Positions 29,311-42,499 are shown, numbered from the stretch's first letter. The stretch is DNA of 64,000 nt from Hyaloperonospora brassicae (GCA_947650285.1 CANTFL010000457.1:1-64000); one strand, 5' to 3'. The notes: generated by a model not told the origin, from the letters alone. Numbers and translations: made by a program.

Positions 29311-30790
29311 GTCGATGCGGGAATATTCAACGACGACACAGTCTGCTACCGAGCCAGTCTCTGCAGCAGACGATTTGTCGTCTTATGCTCGTTCTCGGCC
29401 TGCAGCAAGTGTTGCTGCAGGCGCATGGTATCGTACCTCATGCACATAGCGACCTCGAGATTGGGGTCATCTACTCTAGTGAGTCAGATTTATCTGACCC
29501 GGAAAAGTCTTTAGAGGAATCGCGCTCACTTGCGGTGCCTCGTTCATCAAGAGATCTGTCGAACGAACGGACTCGCTACATGCGTCACAGTCTGTTTGGC
29601 AGTGATGATGGATACATTGATGATTAGGATAATTCATCGAAATAGTAAACTTGTGCGTCTTTGCACGAGCGCGTTGACGATGTCGAGAACCGTTGTCATA
29701 CTGATAATCGTGGTATTGGCAAAGGAACTACGTCGAAGTATGATATGATAAAGCCGTGGCGATTGCTCGACTCGATCATCAATAGCTTGTCTCGCGTGAC
29801 AAGCCAACACCATCGAATTCTCTTATTAATTGCGAGCTAACTCCATGGCTTGAACTTCAAAAACGAAGAACTTTTGCGCTAAATAATACTTTTATCTTGA
29901 TGCTTTCTTGTATAATTGATGTAACAATGTACTCAAAAGCGAGGCCTTGTGATAAAGTACGCCTTAAGTTTGAAAAGAGAACGCAAACCGGATCTAAGGT
30001 ACCGATTGCATCGTTATTCGAGAAAGACAGGCATTCCTTGCCTTATTTATGGTGATCATTGTGCGAGTTGTGCTGCAAAATCGCAACGTGCACATAGGGA
30101 CGTCGATTACCTAATTTCACACTGGGGAAAGGCTCACATCTCGGCTAAGATGAGGGACGCGATTAAAAACTTGCAATACGTCTACAAGCACCAAAAGCGC
30201 GTGTTTAACAATGGACCCGGAGACCAAATAGATGTGTCTCGTCGTACAGGTGGACGAGAACCTCAACGTCAGCCATCAGCTGGGATTGAGGTTCCCATCT
30301 ATCATAAGATGGTGGAAACCCCCGCCAGCGGACCAGGTAACTTGTCCGCTCCCCGTTCTTCACGCGGTGGCTCTAAACACGACCCACATAAAAGCGTCGA
30401 CTACCGTGATAATCTACTAGTGGCTCCGTTGGTGGTGGAAAAACAAATTCCGGCTCAGCTGCCAGGCCTGCATAAAACTTTAAGTAACCATTAACGTTAC
30501 CTGACCTGGTTGAGGGCGGACGTTGACAAGAACACGATCAACGCCTTGACTTGTTGACGACCATGCAACGTCTCCGTGCCGATCGGGAGAAAGACTGATC
30601 GGATTTTGCGTTCGCTCAGCGTGAGAACGAACGCGGGAGGCGCCATTTGCGCAACGAGCGAGGGGCGGATCATCGCGAGACTGCTTTGCTGAAGGACCAA
30701 CAGGACTGTTTGGTCCGTGATCACAAGAATTTGTCGGTGACCTTTAGCGTGCTGGTCACCTCTGCTCACGGAAGAGGTCTCGTACTGATT
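29311..30790 (+). pseudogene. Antisense ORF of element C, decayed and divergent
   Basis: This is homologous to the antisense ORFs of A and B, here on the window plus strand because C is inverted. The region 29949-30494 keeps YRLHRYSRKTGIPCLIYGD, CASCAAKSQRAHRDV, MRDAIKNLQYVYKHQKRVF and SRRTGGRE, and so the CX6CX2CX7H pattern. The tail (about 30560-30780) still reads as a charged coiled coil (QRENERGRRHLRNERGADH) despite low sequence identity. Stops and shifts disrupt the N-terminal half. Confidence 0.75.
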
Positions 30791-33700
30791 ATTATGGGCG
30801 GAGACTACTAACAAAAAACGTAGGATGCGTGTGCATCCTGGGTGGCAATTCGATCGTGTATGCATTGCCTTTGCGATGCAACACTCGAAATGACCTAACG
30901 TATTTCGGCAGTAGTTTACTACTGCCGACACTAGTGACTGCATGTCCAGGTAAGTTTACCGTAGATAGTAGTACCAAGTCATTAACCTTAAATGAAAGAA
31001 CATTTGCTCTTCCATTCTTGTCTGCGTTCCGTTTCTGGCGGTCCACCGCATTTGCGATGGATTCCTGAACGAAACGGACTACCGCCTCTTGAGTCAGCAG
31101 GAAGTTCTCTGCTGACTCGTTGTTTTTTCTTTCAGTGCGCTTCGTGCGCACTGCTAAGAGATTGCTCTCTTCTTCAGCGAGGTTGTCGTTTTCCTCGCTG
31201 GTATAATCGTTGACGATGCTGAATATACCAGCATCGTCATCGTCATCCGAGTCAGTAATAGCGTCGCCGCTATTATTGAGGTGGTTTTCTTCATCGATGT
31301 CGACCTGATCGACATCGGCATCATACGTGACGACGTTCGAGTCGACAGGTGATGAGCAAGAGCCAGAACGGTTTTTGCTCGAGCGAGTCCCTCCCCCCTT
31401 ATCCAAGAGTCACTCTGTATAAGGGCGAAAAATACGCATATGGCGTGAACCATTCACGTAAAACGGTGTGTGCTGTGTGGAAGCATGCACCGAATTATTG
31501 ATGGCGAATTCCACCATTGGAAGAAATTCGATCCAACTTAAAAACGAGTGGACATATCCTCGAAGAATCTCTTCGAGGACACGGTTCGCACGTTCCGTCT
31601 GACCATCTGTTTCCGGATGGTCAGAAGTAGACATCTCAAATCATGTTCCCAAAGTGCGGAACACGGATAGCCAAAATTCCGCCGCAAACCGGGGATCACG
31701 GTCGGATACGAGTTCACGGGGCAACCCGTGGAGTCTAAAGACAGTGTCAAGAAAGACACGAGCACAGCCGGGTGTCGTGATGGACTCAGGGCACTGCAGC
31801 AAGATGCACCATTTTGCTGAACCGATCAAGGAACACAACAATGCCATTATTCTTGTGAGCGTCTTCGGGAAAACCGAAGACGAAGTCCATTGAAACGGAC
31901 TGCCAGCACTCTGCCAGGACAGATAGAGGCTGCAGTGGTGCACTGGATGAAGGACTAGGCTTCACCCGTTGACAAACCTCGCAAGCACGTATGTACTTGC
32001 GTACAAACTGATACTGGCGGGGCCAGTAAAAGTCACGACTTACCGTGAGGTAAGTCTTTTCTCTCCCACGATGGCGACCTGTTGGGGCATAGTGACAATC
32101 ATACATGATGCATAATCGCAAATCATGATGAGTGGGGGAGACGATACGAGGCGTGTCGCCGTCAAATGCTGTTTAATATAACAGTCCGTTACGCGTTGTG
32201 TACCGATCCGATGAAGATCGGTACAAAGCCGGTAAATCCTTCCATGATTTACTGGATGGATTTGACAGATGATCTATGAAGCGCAGACGATCTTTATCTT
32301 CCGCGTTTGCCTTTCGAACGTCGTCAAGTAATACTTGACGACGGGACACTGCCTGAAAGTGTCGCAACAGTGGGCTAATCCTCATTGTTGATTTGTGCGT
32401 CCGGCTCGAAATTGGGCCGGCGTGAAAGGCATCAGCGACGACATTGAGTCGTCCTGGTTTATACTCCGCGGAGAAGTTATACATCTGCGAAGAAAGACAG
32501 CCACCTCGCCATCCTTTGCGAGAGGTGTAGGCTGTTTACGGCCGTGCGTAGTGATGCATGGTCGGTATACACGATGAACGGTCTATCTCCCAAGAGATAG
32601 ACACGAAACTTTAGCCAGTGCATACTTCATGGCAAGGAGTTGTTGTGTCATGCACTGGGTTATTAAGCTCAGGTGATTGCAGCTGACGCAAATGATAGCA
32701 GATGACGCGCGTTGTGCCAACAGCATCAAATTGCATCAACGCACAGCCGATTGCAAAATCGCTGGCGTCACAGACCACATGAAATGATCTGTCCTGATCT
32801 GCAATCGCCAAGATCGGCGATTGCATCAAGCTTTGCTTGATACCGTCAAAGGAACGCTTGCACTCAGCGTTCCATGACCACTTGACATTTTTCTTGAGCA
32901 AGCAAGAAAGATGAACAGTCATCTCGGCGTAGTTGCGCGAGTACTTGAGCAAGTACGCCGCTAGCCCAAGGAACTTCCTTAGTACCATGACATCGACTGT
33001 CCAGTGCCAGTCGGTGATTGCCTTGATCTTTTCGGGTTCAGGGCGTACACCGTGTTTACCCACGATGCACCCAAGCCGTGGTATTTCGCTAGCCTCGAAG
33101 ATACACTTCTTGAGGTTGTGCGTACAACTTATGCTTGCGCATAAGTTGAAGGACTTGACGAACGTGAGTTCTATGAACTTCAATGTCGGTCTTTCCGTCC
33201 ATAGCCTGGCTACGGCCAAACACATCGTCGAAGTAACTCGGTGCGAAGTCTCGCACCGGTCTCAACAGATTCGTGACACATATGTTGAATGTTGTAGGGG
33301 CATTGCTCAGCCCCTGTGGCATCACTAGCCACTCCCACAGCATCCCGCTGGGGGTTGTCACTACTGTGTACGGGATGTCCCGTTCACGTATGAGGATCTG
33401 ATAGAACCCATCCATCAGATCCATGGACGAAAAGATGGTACTCTTTGACATACCATCTATGATGACGTCCTTCCTCGGCATCGGCGTCTGAACCGGTACC
33501 GTTGCAGCATTCGAATTGTTGAATACGTGCACTCTCCGCTATCCTTCTGTGGTCCTTTTGCACACAGAAGGTCGGAGAGCTGTGAGGGGAAGTTGATTCC
33601 GTCACATGGCCCGCTGCTAAGCGATCGGCAAAGAACTTGTCGATCGCTAGTACTTGTTCACGAGGCAGTGGCCACTGCTTCATGACACAGTACTTCGAGC

Positions 33701-34790
33701 CCGGTTTGAGCTGGATCTCGTGTCGAGTGCCTTAAACCTTGAGCAACTCGCACCGCACGGATTCAGGAAACACATTCTTGAATTCGATCAAATCCTTAAA
33801 CAAATGATTTGCTAAAAGCGACTCCCAGGATTGGGACGTGTATCGCTCAGTCCGAGTCTTCTCATCGAGGACGCTTTCGTCCATCAATGAGCTGCTGAGA
33901 ACCCGTTCGATCTCAGTAAAATCTATTGTCGATCGAATATTGATGACGTATTCGTCTTCCCCGACGAGTATGCGGATCTGCTTGACTTTGCCACTACGCA
34001 GATCACGTAAGACCCATTTAGGTTCTAGCGATGGATATCAGGTTATCTCCGTGATTAACTATGGAGGCAGTATATGATATATGTGTAAGCGCCTACGTTT
34101 GATCCGTCACATAACAAGATATTTACTGTCTCGATTACTTCCTGAAAAATTGATTCCACAGGGTCCAGGAGAGCTGTCTCCACAATCTAAGGATCATCTA
34201 CATTGTGTTCTTGTACATTCGTACTAACGACCTTACCCGCAAGTGAGGCCATCACACTCATCTCAGTGCACCCACATGAATTTTGGCGTTCCAAGACATC
34301 GATACTGATCGATGCTGCTTGCTCACCCCTGGCTCGTATCTCCTGAGCCAAAAGTAGTCCGAGGATGACATATAACTTTTTTATCCAGGTCGAGTACGAT
34401 GAAGTCATCATCTTACTGTTCATCTTTCAACGTGTAGTGGATTCTGACTACACGTTCCTTCACAGTGATTGATGCGCCTGTCGCAAGGCGCACCGTCATC
34501 TTCGTTAGAGGGATCTCCCGCTCCACGAAGTTAAAACTTCCAGCCTCTAGTAATTGGCGACGAACAAATTTGTTTGACGCCCCACAGTCAACTAGGGCGC
34601 GAAGTGACAAGTCCTTCATGACTTTTAATGTCAAGGTGATGAGAGACACCTCATCACCAAGTGCAGAGAGGCACAGTGACTGTGTGTAGGGAGCAACCTT
34701 CTTTAAAAGATTTTTAAATTCTCTCAATGTTGCTGGATCAGTAGGGCGCTCCGCCCCTACTGAAACCGACCTTTTTTGATGTTCCACTTC
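30230..34790 (-). pseudogene. Element C pol pseudogene
   Basis: The minus strand encodes protease (LVDCGASNKFVRRQ, about 34600), RT with SYFDDVF (about 33235), RNase H (VVCDASDFAIGCAL, about 32770), integrase (about 32120-31410), the GPF-type module and a chromodomain opposite the antisense ORF (about 30420-30230, RTSYLVRWRGF). There are many frameshifts and stops, including TAG at 32377-32375, shared with A and D. The TGA shared by A and D in RT is absent here. Confidence 0.85.
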
Positions 34791-36019
34791 GCTGTTGCAG
34801 CTTTGCAACAGCATCAGACCCTCGTCCTCCAATTTCTACTGGTAGACGGTAACTGCGCTCAGCACCCCTGTGGTGCTGAGCGGAGGATACTGCATTCGTA
34901 TGCATAGTGTACCAGCTTACGGATGCGACGTCATCTTACCATTCGCTTTCATTCACAGGGCGAAGTTTCTCGTCCTCAACATGACAGAGGTCCATTGCTT
35001 CTGGGCCTCCGATCGCTCATCGTCTTTGTGGACGACTATGGTATAACAGTAGTGTGAGTCTGTCTTACACTTAAGTCTTCCTGTTTCGTAGCGTAGATAG
35101 CTCCGGAGAGCGTCTTTAGCTCCCCGCGAAACAGATGGTCGCTGACAGAATCATCTACAAGACGTTGAATGAATATTGTGATCTTTACAAATTCACTCAA
35201 AAGCTTCACCACCATGCAACTAGCAAGGTAGCGTACATACTGAGCGTAAGCGTGAAACTTACACTTGCCCTGTTTGATTTCAAGAAATTCAGAGAGGGTC
35301 TATAACTCTGACTTGGGAGGGTCGAACGTCTCACCGAGCTAGGGACTTGAAGACGTCTTACTTGAGATTTGGGGACCAATTCCTGGCGTCCCCTGCCAAT
35401 TAAGACTGACCGTATGCGACTTGCATTCGCTCGTTGTCGATGCGACGGGCCTCGATGGCACCGTCGGTCTCGACGAATCAATTTAACAGATAGTCTTCCT
35501 CGAATCCCCAATACTTGTATATATCTAACGTAAGAGACTCCTGTCGAGCTTGCGGACTGAGACTGACGCTGTATCAGTTCTTCCATCCGTTGGTGATCTT
35601 GTTGTTGCAACACGGTCACCTTCGCTCACGACTGGTCAAGTTCTCGCTGCAAGATCTGGCTAATGCCGAAATAGTCCTGGTCTATATCCCTTTGAATAGC
35701 ATAAGGGTGGTCCCCTGGTGTAGTGGTTTAGTACGCTAACGATAAAGACTCTGATTGCCGGTTCGAGCCCCCCGGGGACAGAAATCGAGTAATTCGGAAT
35801 CGACGAATAGCCGAACTATCCAACCGAATCACCTCTGGGGATGATGTCCAAACAGTATAATGAGACGAATTCACCCTTTGAATACCATGGCCCAGATAGC
35901 TTCCTCGCCAACGGTCGAACTCATTCGTGTGATCGCACTCCATTCGACATCGCTCAAATGGGAGTGGCTTTCACGATGTCGTGAAATCTGTCGCATTTGA
36001 CTTCATCCAACATGTTCAT
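34760..36019 (-). pseudogene. Element C gag pseudogene
   Basis: The start region (ATGAACATGTTGGATGAAG, minus strand, from 36019) is conserved. The rest is heavily decayed, with only fragments of the gag core. The A6 run (34777-34772) and the downstream CAGTAGGG hairpin of the frameshift site remain, but one base has been lost between them relative to B. A tRNA-like sequence lies within it on the other strand. Confidence 0.65.
35710..35780 (+). tRNA. tRNA-like sequence (probable tRNA pseudogene or SINE head)
   Basis: The ends GTCCCC and GGGGAC pair, followed by a discriminator A. An A-box-like TGGTGTAGTGG and a B-box GGTTCGAGCCC are well placed. The T-stem has mismatches and no convincing 5-bp anticodon stem forms, so I cannot assign an anticodon. 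It lies inside the decayed gag of element C. It is most likely a pseudogene or a tRNA-derived insertion. Confidence 0.35.
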
Positions 36020-36070
36020 GTTGAATGATGCGAGTAGTGGTCCTTAGACGGAGTAAAAAGGGCTACCAGG

Positions 36071-36512
36071 TGTAATGGGGCACTGGTGACAACGTACTGG
36101 TTGAACAGTACGGAGCTCACTTCCACTAGCAACAGTGATAGTCAGTGCGCTGCTATGTGTTGCACTAACACAGAGGAAGGAAAGGAGACTAAGTGAACAA
36201 GCTAGTCTCTTGTAAGCGTAATACTGATTTTAATATAATTAAGTCCTATCGATCTTATGTCACTGTGTATCCTGATTAATTATATTAATCTAACTAAACG
36301 TATGATGACGTCTACTCACCACCCATTGCGCGCGTCTAGCAGCGATTGGTGGGTTGATATAATCACGATATCAACCAATGAGTAGACCCTTGGATCATCT
36401 TCAACTATGTCATCATGCTCTGTGATATTGTTGAAAGAATTTTGAATCGTACTTTTCTTTATTGTCACTGAATCCTTAGTGACGATATCTTGTAACGGGC
36501 CACCCCGTTACA
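36071..36512 (-). repeat. 5' LTR of element C (442 bp)
   Basis: The LTR reads TGTAATGGGGCACTGG to CCCCGTTACA in window orientation. Adjacent CCTGGTAGCC (minus strand, 36070-36061) is the primer-binding region. Confidence 0.9.
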
Positions 36513-36775
36513 AACGGTACGTGCGATTAAGTATGGAGTTGTTGGTAAAGAGAACCGAGTACGGGATCGAGTCATTCCCACTTCCGATGGGTCGCTGACT
36601 GCATCAAGGTTTTCTGGATTCTAATTGATTCCAATTAACCAATCTACATCGAAAACATAGTTGCGCTGTATGTATACAAGGGACTGTTAGCGTGTACTGT
36701 GTCTTTGTGCCGTAAGTAGACATGGAGAGCGTAAAGAGTTTACAGACAGTGTATCGGAAAACGCTTTCATCATTT

Positions 36776-37205
36776 AACTGGTAAGACCTTGTTCTGATAG
36801 AACACAAGGCTGCGTACTTCCGACGTCACGTACACGTGGCGTAAGGAAGCGGTCCATAATAAACAGAGCATGGAAAGCGTTGTCGAATGAAAAAAGTAGA
36901 ACAGTATTCAATACTCTGTCTTTCTTTTTCAAACCATATTCGTCTTCATCCACCTTGAGTAAAATACTGTCTCCAATGTGTTTTTTTTGCTCGCCACCCG
37001 TTGCGTCCGCCTCGCGGCGATTTGTGATGACGCTTGGTTGATGTAGCACCTACCTTAAACCTTTAAATGGGTACCCAAGAATGTTACCCCCGAGGGCAAC
37101 ATTCCGCCAACATTATCTTGTCTCGAGACATGTTGATTCAATATTATGAAAATGAATAATATATTATAAGATGGATACGTTCGTATTAATTTTATGTAGC
37201 AGAGT
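36776..37205 (-). repeat. Type II LTR, decayed copy
   Basis: Aligned with 57421-57864, it shares TCCGACGTCACGTACACGTG, a GCGCGC/GCGGCGATTTGTG block and GATACGTTCGTAT near the inner end. The ends are eroded. It is related to the A/B/C/D LTRs in overall arrangement but not in most bases. Confidence 0.6.
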
Positions 37206-37800
37206 TTTATGAAGTTGACATCATGAATGACAATATGCATATTATATTATCAGAAAATGTCATATAACCCGAATGTAACACAAATAAGCACTTTTCCGTG
37301 ACTTGTGTTTATTGGTTTATTTAGGCCATTGTGGAGAGGTGCAGAAGAATAATGATGTAAAGTGTGGATCGCGCCTAGTATATTAAGTGCGAGATCGATT
37401 TAATAGGTAGATAGCTCTTGAAGATGGGCCCGTTGCCACGAATGATGGTGTCACACGACTGAGTAACAGGAAATGACTGTCAGAATTATGCAGATTGATC
37501 TACCTAACGTTCAAGAAGGTGTACAGTCAAGGATCGACGATTGACCGATCGCGATCCGCGATCAAACGTATGGACCACCAAGGTACAAGAATTGGATCAC
37601 TCAAAGGGTGAAACATCAACTGGAGTACTGGATCGCTAATGAAAATGGGATATAAGTGAATATGGAAGCGAGCTGGAAGAGTGGATTGTCCACATAATCA
37701 AGTATCGAAGTTTTGAACGTGACGGAGATCCGACCTTGAATGCCCGATCGAAGATGCAACCGATCGATCACGATCTATCCTGGGTGTGCACTGCTGATTT
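37206..37800. other. No gene recognised
   Basis: This is AT-rich sequence passing into GATC-rich sequence from about 37530. There is no ORF with recognisable content. Confidence 0.4.
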
Positions 37801-38220
37801 GTGTGGATCACATACCGCGATCCATTACATCGCGATCCGCGGTACTGCCATCCACTGTGCCGCGACCCACCGCACCGCGTATCACTATAGAGAGATCCAC
37901 TATGGAGCGATCCATGGGAAACATGACCGGCGTGGACACATGATCGAGGTGGATCGCATAATTGTGTCGATCACATACCACGATCCACTGCGCGGCGATC
38001 CACTGTACCACGATCCACCGCACCGCGTATCACTATAGAGCGATCCACTATGGAGAGATTTACGGGAGACATGACCGGCGTGGACACATGGTCGAGATGG
38101 ATCACATAATCGTGTCAATCACATACCACGATCGATTGCACTGCGATCCGCGGCACCGCGATCCACTGTACCGCGATCCACGGCACCGCGATCCTCTATA
38201 CTGCGATCCACTATGGAGCG
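37801..38220. repeat. GATC-rich nested tandem repeat
   Basis: A short unit of about 16 bp (GCGATCCACTGTACC and variants) is repeated many times. Over it lies a longer unit with a period of about 148 bp (GACCGGCGTGGACACATG at 37925 and 38073). GATC occurs roughly every 15-20 bp. Frames through it give only repetitive peptides and are not considered coding. Confidence 0.8.
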
Positions 38221-38334
38221 AATTAGTACGGAGTGTCTGCTGTGAACCACATGAGGCAAGAAGTGAATAACATAGACAGGCGGTGCACAACAGTTGACCC
38301 AGCGAATAAGTAGACATAGTCATAGGTTTTACAT

Positions 38335-38885
38335 TTGGTTGGTGAACATTAAAGAGAATTGAATTTGCATCGAAAGACACGCGTCGACTTCTCCCGGGCA
38401 GGAGCTTTGGCCCCCCATTGAATAGAGAGTCACCCACGTCTCTACAAGCTTTACCCTTGGATTTTTTGTCCAGGCAGAAAATCAGTTCTCAGACCCCAAC
38501 TGCGATGGGTTGCAGGGAACCTAACGGTTCAGATTAGAGATTGCGAGACGGCTCAAGTAGCTAGAAGGCTCGCGGATCAAGAATCACCCTCGGCAAAGGC
38601 GACTATGTAAGAGCGCTCAAGTATACACGCGATCGAGTGAAGAGTTTCCACTCGATCCGAAACCACGTTTACCGGGTGAAGAACCTCGATCCGATCAACC
38701 CCATTCACTGAAGCTGTCAAGGTCAGCTTTGACTCAAAATTAATCAAGAAGAGCGCAACCCGCCCCACCGACGGGTCCACAAGGTGCGCAAGAAATCTTA
38801 GAGCACGTAATTCGGGTCCCCCCCTCCGTTCTTCGGTCGTTATGGCGCCAGTGAAGCGTCGGAATTAGAAGGAATTTGTGATCAT
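38335..38885. repeat. Dispersed repeat, old retroelement fragment (copy 1)
   Basis: It is homologous to 55570-56110 (same orientation) and, over 38580-38880, to 42510-42730 in reverse. In reverse complement it contains TGGCGCCATAACGACCGAAG, which resembles a primer binding site next to an LTR end. I infer 5' ends of an older LTR retrotransposon family. No protein domain is seen. Confidence 0.5.
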
Positions 38886-39737
38886 TACTCCACCACACCT
38901 TTATATTAGCCAATAAAATATCCAGTCATTGGTGGGCGCACGCAATGGGTATTGAACGGGACGTTTCGATTGTAATGAAGGCAGCATGATACTGCGTGGA
39001 CCTATGAAAGCGTAATCAGGTGCCGATCATCCCCGTACGTTTTTGTACTTGTACGCGAAGCGAGTAGACTAACGCAAAAGACGCAAATGTGAGGTAAAAA
39101 ATTACTTAATAAAGCATAATTAGTCACGTTAAATAGATTAATTGATAAATTTAGCAAAGCCTTCCTTAAGTATACATCAATACCGATTCACTACGAAACT
39201 GTCGCTAGCCACACAATTCATGCGTCATTTATGATTTGGAAACTTTGCTGATTCGATAAAAAGCAACCCATATTACCAATGCTGTTTAATCGTTTTATGA
39301 AAGCCTTTGAGTAATATTGTATCACATTCTCTAAATCAAATATAACTACTTCGACAATTACATATGTCAATGCAATGCAACTGAGTGGCTTTGTATCATC
39401 ACTTCCTGTTTCCAATTTTTACATTGATGACTGAATGTTGATAAATTGAGTCGGGTCACTCCTAGATAGAGAGATCACTTGTCAGTCGCATATACTAATA
39501 TGAACGAATCCGATTGTTTTGTTAGCAAAATTATGCGGCGTGTGGCGGAAGCTGCTAAGGCAACGACGTTATGACTCGTTGCGGCCACCCAAGAGTGACA
39601 TAATCCTTAACCGACAGACGATTGGTCTTCTTCTTCATATGTAGCTCCAATTACGGCGTCCATGACTGGAGATTTGTGCGGCGCATTCCCAGGTATGCAA
39701 ATATCTTTATAGCCAGGATTTTTCATTTTGGCTATCA
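38886..39737. other. No gene recognised
   Basis: This is AT-rich intergenic sequence with only short frames (one of 65 codons at 39218-39415 minus) and no domains. Confidence 0.4.
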
Positions 39738-39975
39738 CGGGGTACCCTATTACATGATATTGCCATTTTGAGATATGGTAATAGAATATATAATGTTAAA
39801 ATATTCTTACCACAATATTACTAAGTTCAATAATTGTGTCGCTGTGACCCAAAAGTCTATTCATTGGTTTTTTAACAATTATGTCAACCCACTAATCGAT
39901 ACTAGACGCGTGAAATGAGTTGTGGGCAGAACTCATTATACATGCTTTAAATTTTAATAAAGATAAGTTACGAGT
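39738..39975 (+). repeat. Old LTR remnant of the Ty3/gypsy family
   Basis: CACGGGGTACCCTATTACATGATATTG aligns, in two blocks, with the LTR start CGGGGCAGCCCGTTACATGA. It is followed by recognisable GTCAACCCACTAATCG and GCGTGAAATGAGT blocks. It is heavily mutated and lacks its 3' part. Confidence 0.6.
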
Positions 39976-41790
39976 ATCTGGAGAAGGCAAATTTATGAAC
40001 TGAAATACATATGAACGGTTTTTCTTTTCAATAATGAAGCTTAAACCGTAAAAAAGTAAGTCTTCCTCGACAGCGAACCGTTAAAAAGATAAAACCGGGC
40101 AAAAGTTTACACGGTAGTCATATAGAACTTGATACGCACTGGTGTCACTGCGCAACTATCCGTGCCCGATTACGATTCGCCGGGTAGCCAAAATTTATAA
40201 CTCGCAACGAACGACGAAGATGAGACGCAAAATGGCTTAGCCCATCCCAAATACTAATGTGACGTAAACTTGCGTTATCTTTTTTTGAGCAACACATGAT
40301 CGCGACGAACGTGAACTGATTATTTCTTGTGACACCCTGCAAAATAAACCGCAATTAATGTTTCTTTATAAAAAAGACAAGCCGTGATTGCCACGACGGC
40401 GACTAATTAATCTCTCTACGGTATTGACAAGCGTTAGACACCAAACACCATCGTCCATGGGTATAGGTTTTACGCTATTGCTCCAAAGCATGTAATTTAC
40501 AATATATCGAGATACTCACACCAATTTAATAGATATAAACTGATGAAGAAGTGATTTTTAACATTGTTTTGATGCACGTAACCAAGAAAGAAACGTATGT
40601 GCTAGCAATGGCGAGGACTTTCGACAAGAAGCGTGTTAATAACTAACGGCAGTAAAAATACGTTATAAATGGGACTTGATGTATAAGGATAAATGATATA
40701 GTCTGAAATAGAAGTGCCAGACAAAGAGAGTTCTTCGCGGGTGTGCATAGTTGCTTTATCTACGGATAATAGAATCTTAAGATGGGTAGAATTAAGATGG
40801 AAGAATACGTCTTTTAACTGATCGAAGATAAGCCTTTATTATCTTCCAATTTCTTGTAAAAAATCCCGTGGATTGATAAAGGAAGCGGATTCCGCTGATT
40901 TTAAAGGTGGCGAAGATAGCTTATTAGGAATAATTTAATGTGGTACTAGAGATGGTCAAACTTGAAATGTCCTTCTTCAACGCACCAACACGATAATATA
41001 TTGCTAGGTCGAAGATGGCTCGTGAATGGGCTGCGTCATAATTAAATAATTTTCGAAGCCTTCGCCACTTCAGGTTGGAATTTATTTGGCCGGTTACTCG
41101 CGCCCTACTTCTTAAGAAGATTCTAGAATTTTTACAATTTTTTCGATCTGTACCCATTGTAAATCTACACCAAAGGGTAAGATCTGACTAGTTAAGCAAA
41201 TTCACAGACCACAGGGAGCAGTGTACGCCCGGCTTCAAGAACTTGAGTACTCTAATCTAAAGCATACTGTCTTGTCACTTCGAAAAATCTACATACAGCA
41301 ATTTATTCCAAGATTTACCCATGAGAAGGCGCTGTTTTCAATGCCTATATAAGTGACACGACGTTAAGTCTCGAATGATTTTGCGTATGATCTTCGTCGA
41401 AACAGCTTGAGATGATTATTTTGATTAAATTTATACGGCTCGAAGTCGATGGGACCAAAGAGATTTATTTGACTACGATTTATCCGCTTTACGTCGAAAA
41501 GGCTTATTTCTTTTGCTAGTCTCAAGCGTTACCCAATCCAAACCTTCTGAATTTTTGAACGCTACAAATCGGCCTCTAATCAGCTGGTTCTTTCAAAGGC
41601 TATAACATGTAAATTCTTGTCCACCCATGGGCTTGCCGAAAGTACACGTGTGTTTGTATTAGAATATTATGAATTATATTGATCATTATCTTTCGCCATA
41701 TGACTGAGCCATTTGAATAGCTCTCCGTTCTTCTCCTACCATGCACTTCTTTTTGTCAAGTACGGACGCCCGGTCATTCAGAGTTTTTTT
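39976..41790. other. No gene recognised
   Basis: This is about 1.8 kb of AT-rich sequence. The longest frame is 77 codons (40924-41157 minus), basic and without a recognisable domain. I see no repeat shared with the rest of the window. Confidence 0.4.
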
Positions 41791-42190
41791 GTAACGGGTA
41801 CCGGCAGTTACGTAATGGACTCACTAACAACAGTGAAGGTCGGCACCCTACTACCTCTACTCACTACACAGAGAAACATTTTTAAAAATTAAGACTTAGT
41901 ACGTAGTATAAAGAAATGTGTCATTTCATTACTAATTTAATATAACGTCATCTATTTTTTGATGTCCTACCTTAATATAATTTAGTATTACGAGATCAAC
42001 GATGGCATCTACTCACTACCCATTTCGTGCCCCTATCAGGGATTGGTGGGTTACAAGAAACAATATAAATCGATGAGTAAACCATTGAGCCATTTCTACT
42101 CTATAAAATATTATATAAACTGTTAAAATGATATTTAACATAATATTTTCTATTGCCATTTCTCATAATGACAGTTTATGTAACCGGCAA
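41791..42190 (-). repeat. Old LTR remnant, element C subfamily
   Basis: TGTAACGGGTACCGG, CTCACTA..., TGGCATCTACTCACTACCCAT and GATTGGTGGGTT align with the element C LTR in reverse orientation. The far end is TTATGTAACCGGC. Confidence 0.6.
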
Positions 42191-42499
42191 ACTCGTTCAT
42201 TTGCACCTAAAACGCGTCACTCTCTAACACCCTGTTCATCGAAACATAGTTTGACGACATCCATCTCACTTAAAGTTTTTGGTAGACAACCTGTTCGACA
42301 GCGCCAATTTTGTCAAGGCTCGCTCGCCACCAGTCAACTAAGGCAAGCATGCTCATACGAAAATTGTCTATATTACAAGTACCCCGGTCGCGAGACGAAC
42401 CTAACGGAAAGTGCATAGACCAATCAGTAGGCGTTCGACACATTTTCCCTTTTCATCTTGACTAATTTATCTTGTCACGCGTTCGACAAACTATTTTAC

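Larger units (their letters stand above)
28739..36512 (-). mobile_element. Ty3/gypsy element C, minus strand, decayed
   Basis: This is a complete element in reverse orientation, with its 5' LTR at 36071-36512 and 3' LTR at 28739-29179. Gag, protease, RT, RNase H, integrase, chromodomain and the antisense ORF are all present but broken. The two LTRs differ at only about ten positions by eye. The flanking pentamers AAAGA (28734-28738) and AACGG (36513-36517) do not match. Confidence 0.9.

Noticed and set aside
37736..38437. Frames of 100-111 codons through the GATC-rich repeat
   Set aside because: They encode only repeat-derived His/Arg/Ile-rich peptides in several frames of both strands, as expected from a tandem array.
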